Shown piece after piece: positions 25,747-34,671 of a DNA stretch of 64,000 nucleotides (positions are counted from its first letter, which is position 1; the number at the start of each line of letters is the position of its first letter). The DNA comes from Rubrivivax sp. Its GTDB lineage: Bacteria > Pseudomonadota > Gammaproteobacteria > Burkholderiales > Burkholderiaceae_C. The stretch is taken from assembly GCA_030653385.1 (NCBI GenBank), contig JAURZM010000070.1, forward strand, positions 62,001-126,000. The letters run 5' to 3'. The translations under genes were made by a program, and so were the position numbers. The notes under the pieces were generated by a model that ran no database searches, was not told the DNA's origin, and saw only the letters and a program-made list of their open reading frames with translations.

Positions 25747-26791
25747 TCCCGCAGTTTTTCAAGGCGGCGCTCAGCAGGGCCGCGCTGGCTTCGGTCGAGC
25801 GGCGGCCAGTGACCACCCGGCCCGGTGCCATCTCGGCATCCCAGCCGTGCCATTCGCGCCAGGCGTGGTAGGTCCAGCTCCAGTTCCACCGGGCAAAAAT
25901 CTGCACCAGATCGGCCAGGTAACGTTCGCGCGCCGCGCCGGGTGCCCAACGTGGCGCGCCGAATTCACCGACGTAAATCTCCATGCCATGACGATCGGCA
26001 AACTGCTTCACCGGCATCAGCACCGCCTGCAGGCGTTCGCGGTTCCACAGGCCTTGCCCCGGCACCTGGCCCGGGTAGTCCACCACCTCGGTGAAACGCG
26101 GGTCGCCCACGTGCTGGTGCGTGAACTCGAAAGGTTCGTACATGTGCACGCTGTAGACCAGGCGCTCGAAGGGCAGCCGTGTGGCGGTGGCAAAAGCCAT
26201 CGGGCGCGCACCGGGCGAAGGTTCGAGCACGATCACACGCTGCGCATCGTGTTCGCGCACGGCCTGGATCAGGCGCACGGCCAGTGCGTCCCAGCGTGCC
26301 TGCTTCAACGCAAACGTCAGGCCCGGTGGATGGGCTTCGTTGACCAGGTCGAAGGCCGCCACTTCGGCGCGGCCGGCCAGCAGTCGCGCCAGGTGGCGCC
26401 AGTGGGCTTCCAGGCTGGTCTGCAGCGCCGCGCTGGTCCACAGCGGGGCCTCGGGCTCAGGTGAGGGGCGCAGTGTCAGCACCAGGCGCAGGCCATGTTC
26501 ACGCGACAGGTGCAGCTGCCGCATCAGCTCGGGCATGGCCTGCAGCGGCATGTCGTAGCGCAGGCCGGTGCTGTCGGGATTCAGCGCAATGCCAAAGCGC
26601 ACCAGCGTCGCCCCCGTGGCGGCCATGGCGGCAAAGTCCTGCGCCGTGCGGCCGAAGACCTCGCCCAGGTGGTAACCGCGGCCCAGGCCGGGGTGCTTGC
26701 AGGCTGGCGCGGTGCGGGTCGCGGGCGGTGCGGCCGTGCAGGCACCCGTGGCCAGGGCCCAGGGCAAGATCAAGGTGTCGCGCCGCTTCAT
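25727..26791 (-). CDS. GH5-family glycoside hydrolase (cellulase-like), exported
   Basis: 354 residues. The fold of family 5 hydrolases is supported by the acid/base motif FDLVNEAHPPG (Glu152) and the nucleophile motif IYVGEFGAPRWAPG towards the C-terminus, with YSVHMYEPF and WSWTYHAWREWHGWDAE between or after. The N-terminus MKRRDTLILPWALATGAC looks like an export signal, with a twin-Arg pair and a Cys that is only a poor lipobox. It should cut beta-glycosidic bonds in the periplasm or outside. Sitting inside the glycosyltransferase operon, it most likely acts on the exopolysaccharide made here, as a trimming or release enzyme; this is inference. Confidence 0.85.
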   Translation of the reverse strand: MKRRDTLILPWALATGACTAAPPATRTAPACKHPGLGRGYHLGEVFGRTAQDFAAMAATGATLVRFGIALNPDSTGLRYDMPLQAMPELMRQLHLSREHGLRLVLTLRPSPEPEAPLWTSAALQTSLEAHWRHLARLLAGRAEVAAFDLVNEAHPPGLTFALKQARWDALAVRLIQAVREHDAQRVIVLEPSPGARPMAFATATRLPFERLVYSVHMYEPFEFTHQHVGDPRFTEVVDYPGQVPGQGLWNRERLQAVLMPVKQFADRHGMEIYVGEFGAPRWAPGAARERYLADLVQIFARWNWSWTYHAWREWHGWDAEMAPGRVVTGRRSTEASAALLSAALKNCGIAAGGR

Positions 26792-26798
26792 GGTGGGT

Positions 26799-28040
26799 TC
26801 AGCGAGCCCGGTGCTCGACTGCCAGCTCGGCATACAGCGCGGCAAATTGGTCGATGAAAGCCTCTTGTGTGAAGAGTTGCTGCAGCCGCTGCCGGCCCGC
26901 TTCGCCCATCTGCTGGCGCAGCGGCGGCGAAGCCGCCAGGCGCTGGATGGCGTCGGCCATGCCGCCGGCCTGCACCGGTTCACACAGCAGGCCGCTGACA
27001 CCGTCTTCCACCATCTCGCAGACTCCGCCGTGGCGGAAGGCCACCACCGGTTTGCCGGCGGCCATGGCTTCCAGCACCACGGTGGGAAAGGGGTCGGGTT
27101 CGGTCGAAGGCAGCACGAAGATGTCGATGTCGGCCAGCACATTGCCCACGTCGGCGCGGAAGTCCTGCACCACCACCTGGCTTGCCAGACCGGATTCGGC
27201 GATGCGCTGCAGCAGTTCGTCGCGGGCGCGGTTGTCGCCGTCGAAGGTGCCGCCCACCATCAGGAAGCGCAGCTGTGCGTGCTGCGGCAGCAAGGCGACG
27301 GCGCAGTCCAGCAGGCGACCCTGGCCCTTCCACCAGTTGATGCGGCCGATCATGCCCACCACCACATGCTGTTCGTCGAAGCCACATTCGCCCCGCAAGG
27401 CACCGCGGCTGCCCTGCTGCGCGCGGCTGGGGTCGATGCCGTTGTGGATGACCACGGCCTTGCTTCGCACACGCGGGCTCAGCGCACACATGTGGTCGCG
27501 TGTGGCGGCCGAGACAAACACCGCGCGCTGCGTCAGCAAGCCAACACCAGTGGCCATGAGACGTGCAAACCAGCGTGGGCGGGTGGTGATCTCGTGCACG
27601 TGCCAGACATGAGGCAAGCCGGCCAGCCGCGCCGCCAGGGCCCCCGCCAGCACGGCCGTGGTGTTGCTGTGCACGATGGCCACGCCCTGCCCCTGCGCGC
27701 GAGCCATCTGCACAGCCCTGCGGCGCAGGAACAGCGTGGCGCCCAGCACCCGGCACAGGCGGTTCACCAGGCCCAAGGGCGTGAAGTAGCGGCGCCGCAG
27801 GACACCCAGGTTGCGCCGGTGTGTGGGCACGCCGACCTGTGCCAATTCCGCGTGCAAGGGGCCCGGCCCGGGCAGCACGACCTGCAGCGCATGGCCACGG
27901 GCCTTCAGCCCGGCCGCCAGTTCGAGCAGGATGCGGTCGGCACCGTAGAGTTCGGCACCGGCGTGCACAAACAGCACCGGGGACTGGCCAGCCGGTGTGC
28001 TGTCGTGTCCGCCATCACTGGCCTGCGCCAAGGGTTTCAC
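26799..28040 (-). CDS. GT4-family glycosyltransferase
   Basis: 413 residues with the GT-B layout: N-terminal VLFVHAGAELYGADRILLELAAGL, a middle linker HNGIDPSR, and the C-terminal nucleotide-binding half with GMIGRINWWKGQGRLLDC and the E-x7-E type motif PSTEPDPFPTVVLEAMAAGKPVVAF. It would use a nucleotide sugar made by the adjacent operon. The start overlaps the polymerase stop by 4 nt, and the GH5 gene starts 7 bp after its stop. Sugar specificity is not readable. Confidence 0.9.
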   Translation of the reverse strand: MKPLAQASDGGHDSTPAGQSPVLFVHAGAELYGADRILLELAAGLKARGHALQVVLPGPGPLHAELAQVGVPTHRRNLGVLRRRYFTPLGLVNRLCRVLGATLFLRRRAVQMARAQGQGVAIVHSNTTAVLAGALAARLAGLPHVWHVHEITTRPRWFARLMATGVGLLTQRAVFVSAATRDHMCALSPRVRSKAVVIHNGIDPSRAQQGSRGALRGECGFDEQHVVVGMIGRINWWKGQGRLLDCAVALLPQHAQLRFLMVGGTFDGDNRARDELLQRIAESGLASQVVVQDFRADVGNVLADIDIFVLPSTEPDPFPTVVLEAMAAGKPVVAFRHGGVCEMVEDGVSGLLCEPVQAGGMADAIQRLAASPPLRQQMGEAGRQRLQQLFTQEAFIDQFAALYAELAVEHRAR

Positions 28041-29362
28041 GCAGCGGCTGCGTTGCGGCGGGCCTGCTTGTCACGGTCAGCAGCAAAGGCCCCGGTGACC
28101 GCCAAGGCCATGCCCACCGCCAGGCCCAGGTTGCCCCAGATGACGATCAGGAAAGGGCCCTTCAGCAGCAGCGGGTTGACCGAGAAGTTGAACAGCGCCG
28201 CCAACTGGAAAAACCGCACGCCCACGAAGTAGGCGTTCAGCAGCGCGTCGCCGCGGGTGGCGCTGACCGCGCGGTTGATCAGCGCAAAGATCTTCCAGTA
28301 ACCCCAGCAGAACAGGCCGAAACCGATGAGGCCACCGTGTTTGAGCATGTCCAGCACGTCGCTGTGGGTGGGGATGTTGAGCAGACGCACCGATTCGCGG
28401 TAGGCCTCGCCCGATCCGGCCGTGTAGGCGGTGCCCCACAGCGGGCTTTCGATGAACTGGCGCATCGCGGCTTCGTACTGCTTCAGGCGCACGTCGACAT
28501 TGCCGGTGGGCAGGTACTCGCGGAACTCGAAAAACAGCAGCGTCAGCACCGCGGCCATGGCGGCGGTGAAAACCGCTGCGCCCACCACATAGGGCCAGCG
28601 CCACTGCGGCAGCAGGCGGCGCCAGCCGGCAGCCAGCACGATGTGCAGCACGGCCATCGCGGCAATGATGTAGCCGGTGAGCTTTTGGTTGAGCGCCACC
28701 GCAACCAGCAGCATCACCACCGCCAGCAGCTTGATGGCACGCGAGGGCACGGCGTAGTAAAGGACAAAAAAGCCGCTGACCACCAGGTACTCGATCTCGT
28801 GCAGCGTTTCCTTGGTACCCACTCGAGCAGCCTCACCGGCCAGCGCGGCCAGCGAGAAGAACACCCAGATCGTGATCAGCGCCAGCGCCCAGTGGCGCAG
28901 GCGCTGCTGCAGGGTGGGCACCGCAGCGGCATACAGCGGCAGGATGGCGGTGTACAGGCCGAAGGTCAAAAAGGTGTCGCGCACCTGCAGTTCCCACTTG
29001 GCCACTGCGGAACCCACCAGTGCGTAAGCGGCCATCAGCAGCAAGGGCAGGCACGCCGCCATCACGGCACCGAAGCGAGGTGGCTCGCGGTTCAGCGCCA
29101 GGCCCACCAGGTGCAGCAGCAGCACCGGGCCCAGCAAGGCCATGGCAACGTGGTTCAGGCCCGTGCGGTGCAAAGGAATGGCAAACAGCGGCGCCGAGAT
29201 GGCCATCATGTAGGCCAGGCAGAACACAGCCAGCACCAGCCACTCGGTCAGGCGCAGGCCCTCGGCTGCCGGTGCCAGGGGCAAGGCCATGCGCGACGCC
29301 GGGCCGCGCTTGGGCGGTCGGGGCCGGCGGGCCCACCAACGCCGCTGGGTGAAGGCATTCAT
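28037..29362 (-). CDS. O-antigen ligase/Wzy-type polysaccharide polymerase
   Basis: 441 residues with about 10-12 hydrophobic helices and a large periplasmic loop near residues 280-340 (YLPTGNVDVRLKQYEAAM, GSGEAYRESVRLLNIPTHSD), the arrangement of the Wzy/WaaL family. In this locus, with a flippase and chain-length proteins, it is best read as the Wzy polymerase that joins lipid-linked repeats in the periplasm. The N-terminal 35 residues are basic and Pro/Arg-rich before the first helix. It overlaps the genes on both sides by 4 nt. Confidence 0.85.
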   Translation of the reverse strand: MNAFTQRRWWARRPRPPKRGPASRMALPLAPAAEGLRLTEWLVLAVFCLAYMMAISAPLFAIPLHRTGLNHVAMALLGPVLLLHLVGLALNREPPRFGAVMAACLPLLLMAAYALVGSAVAKWELQVRDTFLTFGLYTAILPLYAAAVPTLQQRLRHWALALITIWVFFSLAALAGEAARVGTKETLHEIEYLVVSGFFVLYYAVPSRAIKLLAVVMLLVAVALNQKLTGYIIAAMAVLHIVLAAGWRRLLPQWRWPYVVGAAVFTAAMAAVLTLLFFEFREYLPTGNVDVRLKQYEAAMRQFIESPLWGTAYTAGSGEAYRESVRLLNIPTHSDVLDMLKHGGLIGFGLFCWGYWKIFALINRAVSATRGDALLNAYFVGVRFFQLAALFNFSVNPLLLKGPFLIVIWGNLGLAVGMALAVTGAFAADRDKQARRNAAAA

Positions 29363-30273
29363 GGGTTCGGATTCCTTTCGGCCGCAGCGTCCAGGCGCTC
29401 GGCCTGGCCCTGCACGTCGGCCAGCGAATAGCGGCCGCTCAGACCCCGCGCCAGGTACTCGGCGTAATGGGGCACTTCGTCCGTCGCCCAGCGGTAGTGC
29501 AGGTCGTTGCGGCGGTAACCCCCGCGCAGCGCCCGTTCGACACGTCGGGCACCCAGGGCCACGGCCCGCAGCGGGCGCCAGCGCAGGGCGCCGTAACGCA
29601 GGCGGATGACCTCGGCTTCCTGTTCCATGCCGGCATGGGTGCTCAGGTTGTTGCCGTCGACACCAAACACCGACAGCACCTCGGGCACGTGCACAAAGCG
29701 CACACCGGCGTCATGCAAGCGCAAGACCAGGTCCTTGTCGGCGGCGTAGCGGTAGCGGATGTCCAGCGCCAGCAGGCCGCTGTCCCACAGCTTGCGGCGG
29801 AAGAAGAGTGTGCACGACTGCAGGTTCAGGAAGGAGTTGACGATGTTGAAGCGGCGCAGCGGAATCTCGCGCCGCAGCGCCACGGCGCGGCCGCTGGTGT
29901 CGGCCACCAGGTAATCGGCAAACAGCACGTCCACTTTCGGATGCTGTTCGAAGAGCGTGTGCACACGCCGCAAGGTGCCGGGCAAGTACTGTTCGTCGGC
30001 GTTCAGCCACGACAGGTAGGCCCCGCGTGAGCGCGCCCAGCCACGGTTGATGGCGTCGTACATGCCGGCGTCACCTTCGCTCACCGGCAGCAGCCGTGGG
30101 TCTTGTGCGGCCTGTTCGGCCAGCCAGGCCGGGCTGCTGTCGGTGGAGCAGGCGTCCTGCACCAGGTGTTCATGGGCCACGCCGGTCTGGCCCCGCACCG
30201 AACCCACGCAGCGCTTCAGGTGGGCCAAGGCATTGCGCGTGGGCGTAGCCACCGAAAACAAGGGTGAGTTCAT
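29359..30273 (-). CDS. GT2-family glycosyltransferase
   Basis: 304 residues of the GT-A type. The N-terminus FSVATPTRNALAHLKRCVGSV and the DxD-like region GAYLSWLNADEQYLPGTL match family 2 transferases of the WcaA/colanic-acid type, followed by FFRRKLWDSGLL and YAADKDLVLRL. It should add a sugar to the lipid-linked repeat from the cytoplasmic face. The ATG at 30273 forms ATGA with the stop of the preceding GT4 gene, and its own stop overlaps the polymerase start in the same way. Confidence 0.9.
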   Translation of the reverse strand: MNSPLFSVATPTRNALAHLKRCVGSVRGQTGVAHEHLVQDACSTDSSPAWLAEQAAQDPRLLPVSEGDAGMYDAINRGWARSRGAYLSWLNADEQYLPGTLRRVHTLFEQHPKVDVLFADYLVADTSGRAVALRREIPLRRFNIVNSFLNLQSCTLFFRRKLWDSGLLALDIRYRYAADKDLVLRLHDAGVRFVHVPEVLSVFGVDGNNLSTHAGMEQEAEVIRLRYGALRWRPLRAVALGARRVERALRGGYRRNDLHYRWATDEVPHYAEYLARGLSGRYSLADVQGQAERLDAAAERNPNP

Positions 30274-31553
30274 GAAGCCAAGCCGGGTGCTGCCGCGGGA
30301 ACCTGGCTGCGCGACAAGAGGCGGCGGTACAGCGCACCGTGTGCAGCCGCCACCACCGGGTAATCGAACCGTGCCAGCACCGCTGCCCGCGCTGCGCGGC
30401 CTGCGGCCTGACGCCAGTGCGGGTGCTGCAAGGCATGCGCCAGTCCATCGGCCAAGGCATCGGTGTTGCCCGCCGGCGCCAGCCAGCCGCTGACACGGTG
30501 TTCGATGAGGTCGGACATGCCGCCGATGTCGAAGGCCACGCTGGGCAAGTTGCAGGCGTTGGCTTCCAGCACGGTGTTGGGCAGGTTGTCCTGCAGGCTG
30601 GGCGCGACAAAAACGTCTGCGGCGGAATACATCGCCACCAGCGATTCTTCGTCGTGCAGGTGGCCCATTTCGTGCACCGGCAGGCCGTGCAGCGTGCCCG
30701 TGCCGCGCGAAGGGCCGCCAAACACACACAGCGCGGCGCCGCATGTCGCACCTTGCGCCTGCAGGCGCTGCAGCGCACCTTGCAGATGGGCAAACCCCTT
30801 GCGTGCATCCGCTTGTGCGTTGACGGCACCGAACAGCACCAGCGGCTGCTCCGCTGGCAGGCCGAACAGCGCGCGTGCGGCCTGGCGGTCCAATGGCTTG
30901 AAGCGCCGGCTGTCGATGGCATTCGGAATCACCTGCACCGGCCGCTGCCGCGCCACCGGGCTGCGCTGCGCGACGCTGGCCATCCAGTGGCTGGGGCCGA
31001 TGAAATGCAAGTGAGCCGCCGCGCTGGCCGCCACCTTGGCAGTCAAGCGCTGGCTCGGCAAGGGCCAGGCCTGAAGCCGCTGCTGCAGCGGGCAAGCGCC
31101 GCAGCCCTGGGTTTCGAAGCGGCCGCAGCCCTGGTCGTAGTGGCAGCCACCGGTGAAGGGCCACATGTCGTGGGCCGTCCACACCACCGGCAGGCGCAGC
31201 GCGGCAATCTCGGCCACCGACACGAAGCCGGCATTCAACCAGTGCAGGTGCACGACATCGGGTGCCAGCGCACGCAAGCGCGCCGCCAGCTCACCGCCCC
31301 AGGCGTTGACCGAAAACTCGCCCCGCGGCAGGCCCAGCAGCTGGGCCGGCGCGTGGTCCAGTCGCCAGCGCGCACGCGCCTTCAGCCGCGCGCTCAAGCC
31401 GGAACTGCCCTGAACACCCGGCTGCGACGAGCTGCGGTACAGCACGCTCAGGCTGGCATCGACACCCGACTCGCGCAGCGCCTCGTGCAGGCGAAACGCG
31501 GCCCGGCCCGCGCCACCTTCCAGGTCGTAGCTGCTGATGAGTGCCACCTTCAT
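30270..31553 (-). CDS. GT4-family glycosyltransferase (first gene of transferase operon)
   Basis: 427 residues. It begins MKVALISSYDLEGGAGRAAFRLHEAL, the usual start of GT4 enzymes that pair with WcaL-like proteins, and contains VVWTAHDMWPFTGGCHYDQ, a Cys-rich loop (CGRFETQGCGACPLQ) often seen in this subgroup, and C-terminal PSLQDNLPNTVLEANACNLP. A GTG at 31559 is an alternative start two codons upstream. It is the first of six overlapping minus-strand genes. A divergent methyltransferase begins 77 bp away, so a promoter should lie in that short gap. Confidence 0.9.
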   Translation of the reverse strand: MKVALISSYDLEGGAGRAAFRLHEALRESGVDASLSVLYRSSSQPGVQGSSGLSARLKARARWRLDHAPAQLLGLPRGEFSVNAWGGELAARLRALAPDVVHLHWLNAGFVSVAEIAALRLPVVWTAHDMWPFTGGCHYDQGCGRFETQGCGACPLQQRLQAWPLPSQRLTAKVAASAAAHLHFIGPSHWMASVAQRSPVARQRPVQVIPNAIDSRRFKPLDRQAARALFGLPAEQPLVLFGAVNAQADARKGFAHLQGALQRLQAQGATCGAALCVFGGPSRGTGTLHGLPVHEMGHLHDEESLVAMYSAADVFVAPSLQDNLPNTVLEANACNLPSVAFDIGGMSDLIEHRVSGWLAPAGNTDALADGLAHALQHPHWRQAAGRAARAAVLARFDYPVVAAAHGALYRRLLSRSQVPAAAPGLAS

Positions 31554-31630
31554 GGCCACCGCCTCAGCACCGGCGCGCCGCTAGACTGGCCCACCTGCAC
31601 ACCGCGTGCACCCGTCGCCCAAGAACGCCC

Positions 31631-32431
31631 ATGAGCCCCCGCTTCCTGAACCTTGCCTGTGGCGCCACGTGTGTGCACAGCCCCGAATGGCTGAACCTGG
31701 ACTACACACCGCTCGGGCCGGCGGTGCAGCAGGCCGACCTGCTGGGCCCTTTGCCCGTGGCCAGCGGCAGCATGGACGTGGTCTACAGCTCGCACTTCAT
31801 CGAACACGTGCCACGCGACCGTGTGCGTGCGCTGCTGCGGGAATGCCACCGTGTGCTCAAGCCCGGTGGCCTGCTGCGGCTGGTGGTGCCCGACCTGCTG
31901 GAGATGTGCAGCGCCTATGTGCATGCACGAACCCGCGGAGAGCACGAAACGGCCGACCGGCTGGTGCTGGAAATGCTGGACCAGTGTGTGCGCCGCCGTT
32001 CGGGTGGTGAACTGGCGGCCTTCTACGACAACGTGCGCCAAGACGGCGACACCACGCTGCGGCGCTGGGTTTTCGAACGCAGCGGCGAAACGCTGGACGC
32101 GCCCGGTGCGGCGGGCACGCCCGCACGCAGCGGCCCGTCGCGGCTGAAAGGTGCCTTGCAGCGGCGCTACATCCGCCTGCTGCTGAAGCTGCTGCCACGC
32201 GCCTTCCGTGAACAGAACGTCAGCCTTGCCGACGTGGGTGAACTGCACGCCTGGCTCTACGACGCCCACACGCTGGGCCGCCTGCTGCAGGAAGCCGGTT
32301 TCCGGCAGGTCCAGGTGATGGCCCACGACCGCAGCAACGAACCCGGTTTTCCGCTGCGGCCACTGGACGCCACCGCGGCCGGCGAACCGCGCAAGGGCCG
32401 CCAGTCGCTGTTCATCGAAGCGCGCGCCTGA
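31631..32431 (+). CDS. class I SAM-dependent methyltransferase
   Basis: 266 residues. The SAM-binding part is FLNLACGATCVHSPEWLNLD, followed by SGSMDVVYSSHFIEHVPRDRV and RVLKPGGLLRLVVPDLLE, all Methyltransf_11-type features. Such proteins occur in many polysaccharide clusters, where they are thought to methylate sugars or modify the glycan end; here the target is unknown. It is the only plus-strand gene between the two minus-strand EPS operons. It converges with the flippase gene with a 29-bp gap. Confidence 0.85.
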   Translation: MSPRFLNLACGATCVHSPEWLNLDYTPLGPAVQQADLLGPLPVASGSMDVVYSSHFIEHVPRDRVRALLRECHRVLKPGGLLRLVVPDLLEMCSAYVHARTRGEHETADRLVLEMLDQCVRRRSGGELAAFYDNVRQDGDTTLRRWVFERSGETLDAPGAAGTPARSGPSRLKGALQRRYIRLLLKLLPRAFREQNVSLADVGELHAWLYDAHTLGRLLQEAGFRQVQVMAHDRSNEPGFPLRPLDATAAGEPRKGRQSLFIEARA

Positions 32432-32460
32432 GGGCGACGGCAGACGGGCCCGGTGCGCCT

Positions 32461-33939
32461 TCATGCCGGCACCCCTTGCACACCAGCTGCGCTGCGCAAG
32501 CGCACCTGCCGCATCATGCGCGGCAGCATCCACCACAGTGGCAGCAACGTCACCAGGCCGTAGACCAGCGCCGTGGCCAGTGGCGCGCCGGTGACGCCCA
32601 GCTGCAGAACGAACCAGGGCTTCAGGGCCAGCACACCGGCGGCCATCAGCCAGGCGGTGATCAACTGGTAGCGCAAGAGGCCCCCACCGTTCAGGAACAT
32701 CGCCAGCGCAAAACCGACGCCCTCGAAGGTTTTCCACACCCCCAGCGCCAGCAGCAGCGAAACCGGCACCTGCAGCGCGGTGCCCACCCACAGGCCGATC
32801 AGCCAGGGCCCCAGCAGCAGCAGCAAGCCCGCCGCGCCAGCAGAAAACAGCGCGGCCATCAGCAATGAACGTTTCAGGGTCTGGCGCACCCAGTCCAGGT
32901 CGCCACGGGCGATGGCTTCGCCGTAGGCCGGCCACAGTGGTCCCACCGCGGTGGCCACCGCCAGCGAAATGATGCCGAACAGCTTTTCGGGCACGGCATA
33001 ACGGGCCACTTCCGATGCCCCGAGCAGGTGCGCGATGAACAGGCTGTCCGACGCAAACACCACCGCCACCGCGACCTGGATGAAGAAGTAGCTGGCCCCG
33101 ATGCGCAGCAGCAGGGCCGTGGCCGCGCGGTCGACATGTTGCCAGGCCGGCTGCAGGCCGGGTTCGGTGCGCCAGAAAAAAACCAGCGCATTGCCCAGGG
33201 CGGTGAGCAGCGGTGCACCCAGCAGCGCCAGCACCAGCCAGGGCAGGCCCAGTTGCCACACCGTGGCTTGCCAGATGGCCAGCAGGCTGATCAGGTTGGC
33301 GCCACACTGCCAGACGCTGGCAATGAAACCCCGCTGCAACGCGATCTGCACACGCTGCACCAGACCCAGTGGCACCGCCAGCGCGACACAGGCGGCAAAC
33401 ACCGCCAGCGCGGGCAGCACTTCGGCCTGCGCCTGCACACCCTTCAGCTTGAAGAGCTGCACCCAGGCCGTCTGCGGCACCACCGTCAGCAGCACCAGGG
33501 TCAGCAGAGCCAAGGCGGCGCACACGGCCAGCAGCGTGAAAGCCGCGCTGGACACATAACGTTTGACCGCTGCGGTATCGCGGGCGCCAAACGCCGTCGA
33601 CACCGCGTTCACCACACCGTTGCCCAGGCCCAGGTCGGCAAACTGCAGCGCCAGCACCAGCGCGCTCAGCGTGGCCCAGATGCCAAAACGTTCATCACCC
33701 AGGTAGGCCAGCGCCAGCGGAATCGACACCAGCGTGGCCAGCACCGACAAGGCCTTGGACAGCGCGGCGGCCAGCGCGCTGAGTGCCGCGCGCCGGTGGC
33801 GTTCTTGTGCGCGGCCCTCGGCGCTGCTTTCGTCGAACGGCGTCAGGCGCAGAAAGCGCAGCCGCCCGGCCCAGTTCTGCACCAGCCGCGCCGGGCCGGA
33901 TTCAGCCCGCCGTTCGGCCATCGCGGCTTGACGGCGCAT
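32461..33939 (-). CDS. wzx: Wzx-type oligosaccharide flippase
   Basis: 492 residues with 12-14 membrane helices and the polysaccharide-synthase/MATE-like pattern: SKALSVLATLVSIPLALAYLG, GIWATLSALVLALQFADLGL, GLGNGVVNAVSTAFG. It should move the undecaprenyl-linked repeat across the inner membrane. It starts 3 bp after the epsI stop, so it is the last gene of the epsD-to-wzx operon. The first 45 residues are hydrophilic and charged, and the true start could be the ATG seven codons in. Confidence 0.87.
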   Translation of the reverse strand: MRRQAAMAERRAESGPARLVQNWAGRLRFLRLTPFDESSAEGRAQERHRRAALSALAAALSKALSVLATLVSIPLALAYLGDERFGIWATLSALVLALQFADLGLGNGVVNAVSTAFGARDTAAVKRYVSSAAFTLLAVCAALALLTLVLLTVVPQTAWVQLFKLKGVQAQAEVLPALAVFAACVALAVPLGLVQRVQIALQRGFIASVWQCGANLISLLAIWQATVWQLGLPWLVLALLGAPLLTALGNALVFFWRTEPGLQPAWQHVDRAATALLLRIGASYFFIQVAVAVVFASDSLFIAHLLGASEVARYAVPEKLFGIISLAVATAVGPLWPAYGEAIARGDLDWVRQTLKRSLLMAALFSAGAAGLLLLLGPWLIGLWVGTALQVPVSLLLALGVWKTFEGVGFALAMFLNGGGLLRYQLITAWLMAAGVLALKPWFVLQLGVTGAPLATALVYGLVTLLPLWWMLPRMMRQVRLRSAAGVQGVPA

Positions 33940-33942
33940 GGT

Positions 33943-34671
33943 TCACAGGGCGGGCGCAGAACCAAAGTAACGCGAGCGCACCGCAGCCGGCACGGCCGCA
34001 TGCAACTGTTCCAGGAAACGCTGCTGGACGGCGAAGGACTCTTCGAGCACCGGCGACACGGTGGACACCCGCACCAGCATGCCGTCGGGAATCTGCCCCT
34101 GCAGCCCGTACCTGATCTGCTGCAGCTTGCGCCCGAAACCCGGCAAGGTGGCGGCCTCGTCCAGCGTCACCCAGTAGGTGATGGGTTCGATGCGCTGGCC
34201 CAGGCGCGCCACCAGGCGTGCCACCGGCACCTGCGTGTTGCCGATGGTCAGCGAGTCCGTTCCCACACCCTGGACGCGGAAGCCTTGCGCCGAATAACAG
34301 AACTCGGGGCGGTGCACGGCCGTGGCTTCATTGCTCTGGTCACTGCCGTAGGCGATGGACAGCATCACGCGCTGGCCGCTGGCATTGATGTAGGTGCGCG
34401 CCAGCACTTCGGAATACAGCACGTCCAGTTGCGCCTGCAAGCTGGGGTCGGGCAGCACCGGGCGGATGCTGCGGTCGATGCGCCATTCGCCAAAAGCTTC
34501 GGGCACCTGTGTTTCGAGCTGGATCGGACCCTTGATCTCGGCCAGCCGCTTGCTGGGCCGCATCCATTCACCCAGCACCGCCGCCAGCACCATCAGCGCG
34601 ACCAGCAGCCACACACGGCGCACGGGCAGGCCGGACGGGCTGCCGGGCAAGGTCGATGCCTGGGTGTTCAT
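33943..34671 (-). CDS. epsI: exosortase-B-associated protein EpsI
   Basis: 242 residues. One N-terminal membrane helix (VWLLVALMVLAAVLGEWM) precedes a periplasmic domain with the EpsI family pattern: VLARTYINASGQRVMLSIAY, the conserved HRPEFCYSAQGFRV segment (His and Cys both present), and GRIEPITYW-type sequence. EpsI proteins always accompany exosortases; in some species the domain is fused to them. Their role is unknown, possibly in glycan processing. The start overlaps the xrtB stop by 4 nt. Confidence 0.92.
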   Translation of the reverse strand: MNTQASTLPGSPSGLPVRRVWLLVALMVLAAVLGEWMRPSKRLAEIKGPIQLETQVPEAFGEWRIDRSIRPVLPDPSLQAQLDVLYSEVLARTYINASGQRVMLSIAYGSDQSNEATAVHRPEFCYSAQGFRVQGVGTDSLTIGNTQVPVARLVARLGQRIEPITYWVTLDEAATLPGFGRKLQQIRYGLQGQIPDGMLVRVSTVSPVLEESFAVQQRFLEQLHAAVPAAVRSRYFGSAPAL

